Of a stretch of DNA of 64,000 nt, positions 50,079 to 58,059 are shown piece by piece. Below the pieces are notes generated by a model. The model did no database searches. It was not told where the DNA came from and was given only the letters and a program-made list of their open reading frames with translations. Position 1 is the first letter of the stretch; each line of letters starts with the position of its first letter. Source of the stretch: Aeromonas schubertii (lineage in GTDB: Bacteria; Pseudomonadota; Gammaproteobacteria; Enterobacterales; Aeromonadaceae); the NCBI RefSeq assembly GCF_000820105.1, contig NZ_CDDB01000049.1:1-64000 (forward strand), written 5' to 3'. The position numbers were made by a program, and so were the translations under genes.

Positions 50079-51139
50079 TGGCGGGCGGCCAGGTGGGTGG
50101 GAGCCTGTTCGGCATTTCGGGTATCGACGGTCACCTCGCTGGAGAGCCCGGGCAGTAGTTTACCGGCCAGCACTCCCGGCTCCGGGATGCGGATCTTCAC
50201 CGGTACCCGTTGCACTATCTTGGTGAAGTTCCCGGTGGCGTTTTCCGGTGGTAGCAGGGCGAACTTGGCGCCGGTAGCCGGGGATAGGCTGTCGATGACG
50301 CCATCGACCGGCTGGTTTGGATAGGCGTCGAGCACAACCTCCACCTTTTGTCCCGGGTGCATATGTGCGAGCTGGGTCTCCTTGAAGTTGGCCTCGACCC
50401 ATACCTCCTTGAGTGGCACCAGGCTGGCCACCTGCATGCCCGACTGCACATACATTCCCTCTCGCAGGGCACGCCGTCCGATAATGCCGTCGGCCGGGGC
50501 CCGGATCTCGGTATAGCTGAGATCGAGGCGAGCCTGATCCAGATTGGCCCGGCTTTCGGCGATGCGGGCCTGGGCCTGCTGTTGTTCGGCATCGAGCACC
50601 AGCAGGTTGTCCCTGGCCGCCTGCAGGGCAGCCTCGGCCTCTACCAGCTGGGCCTCGGCCACCTGACGGTTGGCACTGACTTCATCAAGACTGTCCTGAG
50701 AGCTGTAGTTGCGAGCCTTGAGCTGAGCGGTACGACTCTGTTGCTGGCTGGCACGGCGCAGTTCTGTCTTGCCAGAGAGCACTCGGGCCTGTGCCTGATG
50801 GATCAGGCTCAGCTGCCGGGTGCGGGTGGCAGTCAGGTTCTCGGCACTGGCCTGGTTCAGGGCCAACTCGGCCTCTGCCATGGCGAGCCGGTGACGATAC
50901 TCCCTGTCATCGAGGCGGGCGATGATCTGATGGGAGCGAACCAGCTGGTTGTCGTCGACCAACACCTCATGAATGTAACCCGGCAGGCGCGAGGCGATGG
51001 CGGTGACGTTGCTCTGCAGATAGGCGTTGTCGGTACGCTCGAAGTAGCGCCCATAACCGTACCAGTAGAGGGCGAAGGCGAGGCCGAGCAGGGCCAGTAT
51101 GATGGCCGCCATCAGCGGGATCTTCTTCTCTTTGCTCAT
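50075..51139 (-). CDS. emrA: Membrane-fusion adaptor (EmrA/HlyD-like)
   Basis: 354 residues. One N-terminal membrane helix (about 9-28), 'ERTDNAYLQSNVTAIASRLP' barrel-sandwich start, a long alpha hairpin (about 85-200) and 'DGIIGRRALREGMYVQSG'. A periplasmic adaptor bridging the EmrB-like pump to the outer membrane. First gene of the pair, divergent from a LysR regulator that probably controls it. Confidence 0.92.
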   Translation of the reverse strand: MSKEKKIPLMAAIILALLGLAFALYWYGYGRYFERTDNAYLQSNVTAIASRLPGYIHEVLVDDNQLVRSHQIIARLDDREYRHRLAMAEAELALNQASAENLTATRTRQLSLIHQAQARVLSGKTELRRASQQQSRTAQLKARNYSSQDSLDEVSANRQVAEAQLVEAEAALQAARDNLLVLDAEQQQAQARIAESRANLDQARLDLSYTEIRAPADGIIGRRALREGMYVQSGMQVASLVPLKEVWVEANFKETQLAHMHPGQKVEVVLDAYPNQPVDGVIDSLSPATGAKFALLPPENATGNFTKIVQRVPVKIRIPEPGVLAGKLLPGLSSEVTVDTRNAEQAPTHLAARQ

Positions 51140-51175
51140 TTCATTCTCCGTTGTGGAACGGACAGGCTAGCATTG

Positions 51176-51189
51176 TCTTATTTTTAAGA
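51176..51189. promoter_or_regulatory. AT-rich palindrome between emrA and the LysR gene
   Basis: TCTTA (51176-51180), TTTT, TAAGA (51185-51189). A dyad in the 92-base divergent gap is a plausible operator for the neighbouring LysR protein; not proven. Confidence 0.4.
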
Positions 51190-51231
51190 TTAGTGTGCAG
51201 AAATGAGAAAAATCGTTGCATAGAGGAAACA

Positions 51232-52134
51232 ATGGATCTGAATGCCGCCCAGATCTTTGCCACCATAGTGGACCGGGGTTCCTTCACCGCCGCCGCCGCC
51301 GCGCTCGGCATGACCAAGGCCACGGTCAGTCGGCGTATGGCCGACCTGGAGCGACATCTGGGGGTGAGGTTACTCTATCGTTCGACGCGTCAGCTGACCC
51401 TGAGCGAGGAGGGGGAGCAGTACTACCAGCGTTGCCGAACCGCCCTGGAGGTGATGGCCGAGGCCGAGTTACAGCTCAGTGCCTCCCAGCATCAACTGAC
51501 CGGTACCCTCAAGATGGCGGTCCCTATCGAGACGGGGCAACTGGTGCTGGCCCGGGTGGTCGCGGATTATTTACAGTCACATCCGGACCTCAAGGTCGAC
51601 ATGGAGTTGACCAACCGGGTGGTTGATCCCATCACCGAGGGGCTTGACTGCATCATTCGCATAGGGGAGAGCGACGATACCAGTCTGGTTAGCCGTCGGC
51701 TCTGGCTGACGGAGCGGCTGCTATGTGCTTCCCCCTCATATCTCGAGCGGCTTGGAGTGCCTTCCCATCCGGTTCAACTGGAAGAGCACGAGCGTATCTT
51801 CGTGCGCTCCTCACTGCTTTCGCCCCGCTGGGTCTTCGAGCGTGAGGGGGAGCGGGTGCTGATCGAGCCAAAATCCCGTTTTAGGGTCAATAATATTACC
51901 TGCGCCCGCGAGGCGGCAAAGGCCGGGTTGGCGCTTGCCTCTCTGCCTGCCATGCTCTGTCGGGAGGAGTTGGCCAGCGGAGCCCTGGTACCCCTGCTCT
52001 CCGAGTGGCGACAGCCCCCGGTACCTATTTATCTGCTTTGTCCGGAACGACGTTTCATGCCGCGCAAGTTGCGGATGTTTATCGATTATCTGATCGAGCG
52101 CAGAGACGAATATGCCATCGATCGCCTGATCTAA
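51232..52134 (+). CDS. LysR-family regulator next to emrAB
   Basis: 300 residues starting MDLNAAQIFATIVDRGSFTA with GAGGA upstream; longer in-frame extensions are rejected. N-terminal winged helix ('LGMTKATVSRRMADLERHLG') and an effector-binding domain from about 90. Divergent from emrAB, so it probably controls that pump in response to an effector. The next gene (DUF2007) starts nine bases after its stop and may be cotranscribed. Confidence 0.9.
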   Translation: MDLNAAQIFATIVDRGSFTAAAAALGMTKATVSRRMADLERHLGVRLLYRSTRQLTLSEEGEQYYQRCRTALEVMAEAELQLSASQHQLTGTLKMAVPIETGQLVLARVVADYLQSHPDLKVDMELTNRVVDPITEGLDCIIRIGESDDTSLVSRRLWLTERLLCASPSYLERLGVPSHPVQLEEHERIFVRSSLLSPRWVFEREGERVLIEPKSRFRVNNITCAREAAKAGLALASLPAMLCREELASGALVPLLSEWRQPPVPIYLLCPERRFMPRKLRMFIDYLIERRDEYAIDRLI

Positions 52135-52143
52135 GGAGTCGTT

Positions 52144-52458
52144 ATGGAACAATGGATCAATCTCTATCGCGCCTCCCATGTACTGGAGGCCCATGCCATC
52201 AAGGGGGCCCTGGAGGTGGAGGGTATCCGTGTTCGGCTGAATGGTGAGGGGCTTGGAGGCGCTTTGGGAGAGTTACCCGTGGATCTGCTGCAGGTGACCC
52301 TGATGGTGCCGGGTGAGCAGCGACAGAAGGCATCCCGGGTCATCGAGCGCTACCAGAAGCGGCAGGGGAATGGCTGGCTCTGCGGGCGTTGTGGCGAGGA
52401 GAATGGGGCCAACTTCGAGATCTGCTGGCGTTGCGGCCACGATCCCGAAGAGGAGTGA
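52144..52458 (+). CDS. DUF2007 protein with C-terminal zinc ribbon
   Basis: 104 residues. An N-terminal DUF2007 ('putative signal transducing') region starts 'MEQWINLYRASHVLEAHAIK', and a C-terminal zinc ribbon has Cys80, Cys83, Cys94 and Cys97 (CxxC-x10-CxxC, RanBP2-like spacing). Function unknown in the family. AAGGAG upstream. Close behind the LysR gene. Confidence 0.85.
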   Translation: MEQWINLYRASHVLEAHAIKGALEVEGIRVRLNGEGLGGALGELPVDLLQVTLMVPGEQRQKASRVIERYQKRQGNGWLCGRCGEENGANFEICWRCGHDPEEE

Positions 52459-52480
52459 TCGGGTCTGTGGCCCGATGTCG

Positions 52481-53764
52481 TCACTGGCGGGAGTTTTCGT
52501 CCAGCTCTTCGCCGGCTTCCGGATCGTGGAAGGTGGACAGATCCAGCTCCCCTTCCCGGCGGGCGATCAGCACCGAAACCAGAATATCGCCGGAGACATT
52601 GACCGTGGTGCGCGCCATGTCGAGGAATCGGTCGATCCCGGCGATGAGGGCCACCCCCTCCAGTGGCAAGCCTACCGAGGTGAGGACCAGAGTCAGGGTC
52701 ATCAGGCCGGTGCCCGGGGTTCCCGCCGTTCCTATGCTGGCCAGCACGGCGATGACGACGATGGTCATATAGTCGATGAGATGGAGGTCGACCCCGAAGG
52801 CCTGGGCCACGAAGAGGGCCGTCACCCCCTGGTAGAGGGCGGTACCATCCATATTAATGGTGGCGCCTATGGGGAGGACGGTGTTGGTCACCCGCTTGGA
52901 GACCCCCAGACGCGCCTCGGCACAGTGGATACTGACAGGTTGGGTGGCGGCGCTGGAACTGCTGGTGAAGGCGATGGCCTGTGCATCCAGTATGCCGCGA
53001 AAGTAGTGCCAGGGGTTGAGCCGGGCCAGCAGCACCAGCATGCCGCTGTAGACCCCCAGCACGTGCAACAGACAGCCGAGATAGACGGCACCGATCACCT
53101 TGAGCAGGGGAAGCGTCAGGGCCAGCTCATACTGGGCCGCCAGCCAGGCCGTGAGGGCACATACACCGTAGGGTGCCAGGTTCATCAGCACCTGGGTCAG
53201 CTTGTTCATCGCTTCCGCCAGGGAGGCAAACAGACGCTGCGCCGGAACCCCCTGTCGCCCGATGGCATTGATGGCGAGTCCGAGAGCAACCGCAAACACC
53301 AGCACCTGCAGCACCCGGCCTTCCGCCATGGCCTGGAGCGGATTGGTCGGCACCAGCGCTACCAGGACCTGCTCCAGAGTGGGATGAGGTTGAGGCGATG
53401 GAGGCAGTGCATGTTGCAGCGTGATGCCGGTACCGGGCTCGAGCAACCAGCCCATCAGCAGGCCGATGCAGATGGCCAGGGTGGTGGAGGCGAGATAGAG
53501 GAAGGTGGCCTTGATACCCGTCTGGTCGAGATGGCGCCGCCCCAGGGTGCAGATACCGGTGATCACCGAGCAGAAGATGAGAGGGAGCATCAACATCTTG
53601 ATGGTGTTGACGAAGAGGGTGCCGAAGGGTTTGAGCAGTAGCGCCTGATCCGGCAGACCCAGCCCCAGTGCGATGCCGATCAGCATGCCGAGCAGGGTTT
53701 TCACCCAGAGGGGACGGCGAGTCCAGAGCCGCCAGGGGGCAAACACCATTCCTTGGAACTGCAT
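52481..53764 (-). CDS. Dicarboxylate/amino-acid:cation symporter (DAACS family)
   Basis: 427 residues with the GltPh-like fold. The hairpin loop 'FTSSSSAATQPVS', 'ATINMDGTALYQGVTALFVA' and 'DRFLDMARTTVNVSGD' give the substrate and sodium/proton sites. The conserved Asp and Arg late in the protein suggest an acidic or neutral amino acid or C4-dicarboxylate. Start at Met1 or Met6 is uncertain; neither has a clear ribosome site. Single gene. Confidence 0.93.
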   Translation of the reverse strand: MQFQGMVFAPWRLWTRRPLWVKTLLGMLIGIALGLGLPDQALLLKPFGTLFVNTIKMLMLPLIFCSVITGICTLGRRHLDQTGIKATFLYLASTTLAICIGLLMGWLLEPGTGITLQHALPPSPQPHPTLEQVLVALVPTNPLQAMAEGRVLQVLVFAVALGLAINAIGRQGVPAQRLFASLAEAMNKLTQVLMNLAPYGVCALTAWLAAQYELALTLPLLKVIGAVYLGCLLHVLGVYSGMLVLLARLNPWHYFRGILDAQAIAFTSSSSAATQPVSIHCAEARLGVSKRVTNTVLPIGATINMDGTALYQGVTALFVAQAFGVDLHLIDYMTIVVIAVLASIGTAGTPGTGLMTLTLVLTSVGLPLEGVALIAGIDRFLDMARTTVNVSGDILVSVLIARREGELDLSTFHDPEAGEELDENSRQ

Positions 53765-53971
53765 GTGAGCCGGGGTCCTCGATCGATGTACGGGAAAAAG
53801 GGGCGCCAGTGTAGCGACAGCCCGGTCGGGTTACCACATTATCGACAAAGCGCGTTTCCCTACCAGCGTCAGGTGCAGAAATGCACCTTTTTCTTGGCCT
53901 GCATCAAGGTGGCATGAGAGGGGGCAATGTTTAATGTTCATCTCATTTGTTTGTTTCATTGGAGAGAGACC

Positions 53972-54214
53972 ATGTCCGATTCGATTCACGGTCATGAGGT
54001 GATGCAGATGATGCTGGCCCAGGGGGGTAGCTTTACCCGCGAGAGCCTGCGTCAGGCCATTCACACCGCTTTCGGGAGTGATGCCCGTTTTCACACCTGC
54101 AGCGCCGAGGGGATGGATGCAGACCAGCTGATCGCCTTCCTCGAGCGCAAGAGCAAGTTCGTCGCCGAGGGGGAGGGGTTCCAGACCCGCGCCGATCGCA
54201 TCTGCAACCATTAA
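53972..54214 (+). CDS. yecH: YecH-family (DUF2492) protein
   Basis: 80 residues starting MSDSIHGHEVMQMMLAQGGS, with GGAGAGAGA upstream; the frame opens further upstream without a site. DUF2492 proteins are small, probably metal-linked ('HGHEVM', 'HTCSAEGMDADQLI'), of unknown function. A hairpin follows. Confidence 0.88.
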   Translation: MSDSIHGHEVMQMMLAQGGSFTRESLRQAIHTAFGSDARFHTCSAEGMDADQLIAFLERKSKFVAEGEGFQTRADRICNH

Positions 54215-54221
54215 TGGGGCG

Positions 54222-54242
54222 GGGCGAGCCTTCGGCTCGCCC
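54222..54242 (+). terminator. Hairpin terminator after yecH
   Basis: GGGCGAGCC (54222-54230), TTC, GGCTCGCCC (54234-54242). No T tract follows, so it may be a weak terminator or an mRNA-protecting hairpin. Confidence 0.5.
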
Positions 54243-54299
54243 AATTCCTCGCCGATCTGCTATATTCCCGGCCTCTCAATCTCAGTTGTTGGCCACGCC

Positions 54300-54893
54300 A
54301 TGGATACTTTCTCCGCCGCCGTTATGCTGTTCCTGATCATGGACCCGCTCGGCAATCTCCCCGTCTTTCTCTCCATCCTGCGTCATATCGATCCCAAGCG
54401 CCGGCGCAAGGTGATGATCCGCGAGCTGCTCTTCTCGCTCGCCATCATGATGCTCTTCCTCTTCGTGGGACAGCAGATCCTGACTTTCCTCAATCTGCGC
54501 CAGGAGGCAGTCAGCATCGCGGGGGGGATCATACTGTTTCTGATCGCCATCAAGATGATCTTCCCGGGACCGGGTGGAGTGACGGGGTTGGCAGCCGGTG
54601 AGGAGCCCTTCCTGGTGCCCATGGCGATCCCCATGATCGCCGGCCCCTCCATACTGGCCTCCCTCTTGCTACTGGCCAATCAGGCGCCGGGGCGCATGGC
54701 CGACTGGTCCCTGGCCCTCTTCATGGCCTGGGCGGCCAGCGCCGTGATCCTGATGTTTTATGAGGTGTTCAACAAACTGCTCGGCGAGCGGGGACTGACC
54801 GCCGTCGAGCGGTTGATGGGGATGCTGCTGGTGATGATCTCGGTACAGATGCTGCTGGATGGAGTGCACCACTATCTGTCGATGGTGCCGTAG
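54300..54893 (+). CDS. MarC-family membrane protein (YhgN-like)
   Basis: 197 residues, about six helices; 'MDTFSAAVMLFLIMDPLGNL' is the family start. MarC proteins are of uncertain function despite the old name. Its stop directly abuts the stop of the convergent LysR gene with no room for a terminator between them. Confidence 0.9.
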   Translation: MDTFSAAVMLFLIMDPLGNLPVFLSILRHIDPKRRRKVMIRELLFSLAIMMLFLFVGQQILTFLNLRQEAVSIAGGIILFLIAIKMIFPGPGGVTGLAAGEEPFLVPMAIPMIAGPSILASLLLLANQAPGRMADWSLALFMAWAASAVILMFYEVFNKLLGERGLTAVERLMGMLLVMISVQMLLDGVHHYLSMVP

Positions 54894-55859
54894 TTACCAT
54901 CCATTTCCATCGGATTTCAGCCCGTCGGTAATCAGGCCGTGCAGGGTCTCGCGCAGCCAGAGGTGACCGGGATCCTGCTGCCTCCCCTGATGCCAGACCA
55001 GCAGATGGGAGATGCTGTCGATGCCGATGGGAAGCGGCAGCGGTACCATGGGGTAGACCTGGACCGCATGGCGGGCATAGAGGCTGGAGACGGTGACGAT
55101 CATGTCCGAGTGCATGCCCATTCGCAGGGCTGCCTCGAAGCTGGGAACCGTGGCGGCGATATGCCGTGATATGCCCATTTCCAGCAGGCGATCGTCCAGC
55201 ATCCAGCGATCTCGTCCCTCGCAGAAGGTCTGTACATGGGGATAGTGGCTGAAGGCCTCGACTCCCCACGCCTTCCACCCCAACAGGGGGTGATCCTGCC
55301 TGACCAGGCAGGTGAAGCCATCTTTTGCCAGCAGCCGTTGCTCGATCGCCGAGGGCAGGGTGTCGATACGCAGATCCGAGGTGAGGCTGTTCTCCCTGAC
55401 CGTGAAGGCCAGATCGATTCCCCCCTGGGCCATCTTGCCCAGGCTGCCCTCATCCCACTCCACGTAGCGCAGACGCACGCCAGGTGCCTGTCGGGTCAGG
55501 GTCTGCAGGTAGAGGGGCACAAACAGGGTGAAGGCGCTGTCCATGCTGGCGATGAGAAACTCCCGCTCGGTCGTGGCGGGGTCGAAGCGGGGAGGGTGCA
55601 GCACCCCGTTGAGATGGTGCAGCAGGGGGGTGAGCTCCTGTTCCAGCTGCAGTGCTCTGGGGGTGGGCTCGAGCCCGTGCGAGGTGCGCAGGAAGAGGGG
55701 GTCGCCGAGAGCCTCCCGCAGGCGGCTCAAGGCCTTGCTGACGGCGGACTGGCTCAGGTGCAAACGCCTGGCTGCCCGACTGCCATTGCGCTCTTCCAGC
55801 AACACATGCAGTACGATCAGGAGGTTGAGGTCGAGGCGGTTGAGGAGTTCGAGTCGCAT
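54894..55859 (-). CDS. LysR-family regulator (LeuO-like)
   Basis: 321 residues from the ATG at 55859 (MRLELLNRLDLNLLIVLHVL); a GTG eight codons upstream is also in frame. HTH 'LHLSQSAVSKALSRLREALG', then an effector domain. Overall it resembles the LeuO/NodD-like branch. Targets unknown. Convergent with the MarC gene; divergent from the TatA-like gene, which could be a target. Confidence 0.88.
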   Translation of the reverse strand: MRLELLNRLDLNLLIVLHVLLEERNGSRAARRLHLSQSAVSKALSRLREALGDPLFLRTSHGLEPTPRALQLEQELTPLLHHLNGVLHPPRFDPATTEREFLIASMDSAFTLFVPLYLQTLTRQAPGVRLRYVEWDEGSLGKMAQGGIDLAFTVRENSLTSDLRIDTLPSAIEQRLLAKDGFTCLVRQDHPLLGWKAWGVEAFSHYPHVQTFCEGRDRWMLDDRLLEMGISRHIAATVPSFEAALRMGMHSDMIVTVSSLYARHAVQVYPMVPLPLPIGIDSISHLLVWHQGRQQDPGHLWLRETLHGLITDGLKSDGNGW

Positions 55860-56048
55860 CTGTTCCGGGTTGTGGCCTGTCACATGCCGGGGTTATAACA
55901 CGAGTTGTGGCAGCATGCCCCATGATGCGCGCTTACCATTATCAAAGATGTGGATTAATTATATGAAGCCGCTCACAATTTACGCCCGGGTTGATTTTGC
56001 CCAACAATAGTTGTCTCGCGATCTGTTACAACCTGTCCGGAGGCAACA

Positions 56049-56207
56049 ATGGGACTTGGCGGCATTCACATCTGGCACACTCTGATCCTGCTGTTCGTCG
56101 TTCTGCTGGTATTTGGCAGCAAGCGATTGGCCGGAGCCGGAGAGGATATAGGTACTGCCATCCGCGATTTTCGTAAGGCGATGCGTGACGATGACGCATC
56201 CAAATAG
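56049..56207 (+). CDS. Orphan TatA/TatE-like protein, 52 residues
   Basis: Starts MGLGGIHIWHTLILLFVVLL with GGAGG upstream. One membrane helix (about 8-22), the conserved FG (22-23), an amphipathic helix 'KRLAGAGEDIGTAIRDFRKA' and an acidic tail DDDASK, the TatA/E plan. TatA forms the pore of the twin-arginine exporter; here no tatB or tatC is adjacent, so this is an extra subunit like TatE. Thirteen bases before the DUF406 gene, probably one operon. Shorter than many TatA. Confidence 0.85.
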   Translation: MGLGGIHIWHTLILLFVVLLVFGSKRLAGAGEDIGTAIRDFRKAMRDDDASK

Positions 56208-56220
56208 ATAGGAGTTAACC

Positions 56221-56520
56221 ATGTCGGTTGAAGAGAAAGTTCAGGAAACCTGTGATGCCTGCGGCTGCTATGCAGAGATTGGCACCATCATAGGGGAGGG
56301 CGATGACCGCCTGGATCTCGAGGTATCTGCCGCAAACGAAACCGAAGCCCGCGCCCGTCTGGCTGAGTTTATCCAGCTTGCCCATCAGGTCAGCAGCGAG
56401 GTTGCGATCAGCGAGCAACTGCAGACGGTGGCCGAAGGGGTGCTTATCAAGGCTCGCATTCAGTTCACCTGTACTGCCGAGAAGCTGATTTTCGAGATGC
56501 GTGCGCGCGTGCTCGGATAA
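56221..56520 (+). CDS. DUF406 (YfcZ/YiiS-family) protein
   Basis: 99 residues. 'CDACGCYAEIGTIIGEGDDR' and the late 'FTCTAEKLIFEMRARVLG' match YfcZ/YiiS. Function unknown. Ribosome site AGGAG. Likely cotranscribed with the TatA-like gene. Confidence 0.82.
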   Translation: MSVEEKVQETCDACGCYAEIGTIIGEGDDRLDLEVSAANETEARARLAEFIQLAHQVSSEVAISEQLQTVAEGVLIKARIQFTCTAEKLIFEMRARVLG

Positions 56521-56637
56521 TGTATGCGGTGGCGGGTGATGCCTGCCACCTTGACCCTTAGGCTGTGGGTCCAGACACTTTGGTTGAAGCGGTACCGGGA
56601 TTGAGCTCCGGTGCCACACCCAACATAAGGGGACGAC

Positions 56638-58059
56638 ATGCGGCTGTGGTTCGGGTTTTGCCTCCTTCTTCTCTCCCTCTCTCTCCCTGCGGCGCCGCTC
56701 AAGCCGCTCGTCCTCACCCAGCCCGGCGATCTCGACCGCATCCTTGAACAGAAAGTCCTGCGGGCCCTGGTGGTCTATGAGCGCGGATTTTTCTTTCTGG
56801 ACCGGGGACAGCAGAAGGGCATTCTGGTCAATCAGTTACAGGGTTTTGAGCGCTGGCTCAACCGGACCTACCTGGCCCGGGATAAGGTCAAGCTTAAAGT
56901 CATCTACATCCCGGTGCGCCAGGATCGCCTGCTCGACTATCTGGAGGAGGGGCGCGGCGATCTGGTGGTGGCCAACCTGACGGTCACCCAGGACAGGCGC
57001 GAGCGTGTGACTTTCTCCCGCCCCGTCATCGCACCTATCGAGGAGTGGATCGTCAGTGCCGACTCTTTGCCCGCCTTCACCCGCCTGACCCAGTTATCGG
57101 GTCGCCGGGTCTGGGTGCGAGCCAGCTCCAGTTATTACGAGAGTCTGAGGCGTCTCAACCGTCTGTTTCGGGATCTGGGTCTCCCCCCGGTCTATGTGGA
57201 GACGGTACCCGAATACCTGCAGGACGGAGATCTGCTGGAGATGGTGGCGGCCGGCCTCATTCCTCTCACGGTAACCGACAGCTTCAAGGGGCGTCCCTGG
57301 CTGGATGCACTCTCCGGGCTGAGAGCCCATCGTCTTATTCCGCTGCGGGACGGTGGCCATACCGCCTGGGCCTTGCGCCCCGGCTCCCCCAAGTTGTTGA
57401 CAGCGGTCAACCGTTACCTGACCGAGGTGCCAAGGCACCAGCTCTATAGCGATCTCACCCTGCGTCAGTATCTGCGCCAGAGCGAGTCGCTCAGCAACAT
57501 ATTGGCTCCCGAGCGGGTGGGGCGCCTCAACCGGATTCGCCTGGTGTTACAGAAGTACGCGGATCGCTACGATCTCGACTGGTTGATGCTGGCGGCCATG
57601 GCCTACAAGGAGTCTGGCCTCGATCCTGCCGCCCGCTCCGTCGGTGGTGCTATCGGTCTGTTGCAGCTGCTTCCCGCGACCGGGAGGACGGTCAACATCA
57701 CGGGGGCAAGGCTCGCCTCGCTGGAAGGGAATGTGGAGGCGGCCTGCCGCTACCTGAGGTTGATCCGCGACACCTATTTCAACGACCCCGGGCTGGATCG
57801 TCTCAATCGCCATCTGATGGTGCTGGCAGCCTACAATGCGGGGCCGAACCGTATCCAGCGGTTGCGTAGCAAGGCCAGTGAGGCCGGGCTCGATGCCAAT
57901 CAGTGGTTTGGTAACCTGGATCAGCTGGTGGCCAACGAGGTGGGACAGATCCCCATCCACTATGTGGGCACCATCTACAAGTACTACATGGCCTATCGTT
58001 TCAGCCTGCAGCAGATAGAAGGCAAGCAGGCGGTGCTGCGTCGTCAGGCGGAGCAATGA
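56638..58059 (+). CDS. MltF-like lytic transglycosylase with binding-protein domain
   Basis: 473 residues. Signal peptide (cleavage near 'LPAAP'), an SBP_bac_3-like regulatory domain (about 35-275), then an SLT domain with catalytic Glu325 in 'YKESGLDPAARSVGGAIGLL' and 'VLAAYNAGPNRIQRL'. It cuts peptidoglycan glycan strands in the periplasm. No lipobox is seen; it may be soluble. The start of the next gene overlaps its stop by four bases, tying it to a phospholipase-D enzyme. Confidence 0.88.
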   Translation: MRLWFGFCLLLLSLSLPAAPLKPLVLTQPGDLDRILEQKVLRALVVYERGFFFLDRGQQKGILVNQLQGFERWLNRTYLARDKVKLKVIYIPVRQDRLLDYLEEGRGDLVVANLTVTQDRRERVTFSRPVIAPIEEWIVSADSLPAFTRLTQLSGRRVWVRASSSYYESLRRLNRLFRDLGLPPVYVETVPEYLQDGDLLEMVAAGLIPLTVTDSFKGRPWLDALSGLRAHRLIPLRDGGHTAWALRPGSPKLLTAVNRYLTEVPRHQLYSDLTLRQYLRQSESLSNILAPERVGRLNRIRLVLQKYADRYDLDWLMLAAMAYKESGLDPAARSVGGAIGLLQLLPATGRTVNITGARLASLEGNVEAACRYLRLIRDTYFNDPGLDRLNRHLMVLAAYNAGPNRIQRLRSKASEAGLDANQWFGNLDQLVANEVGQIPIHYVGTIYKYYMAYRFSLQQIEGKQAVLRRQAEQ

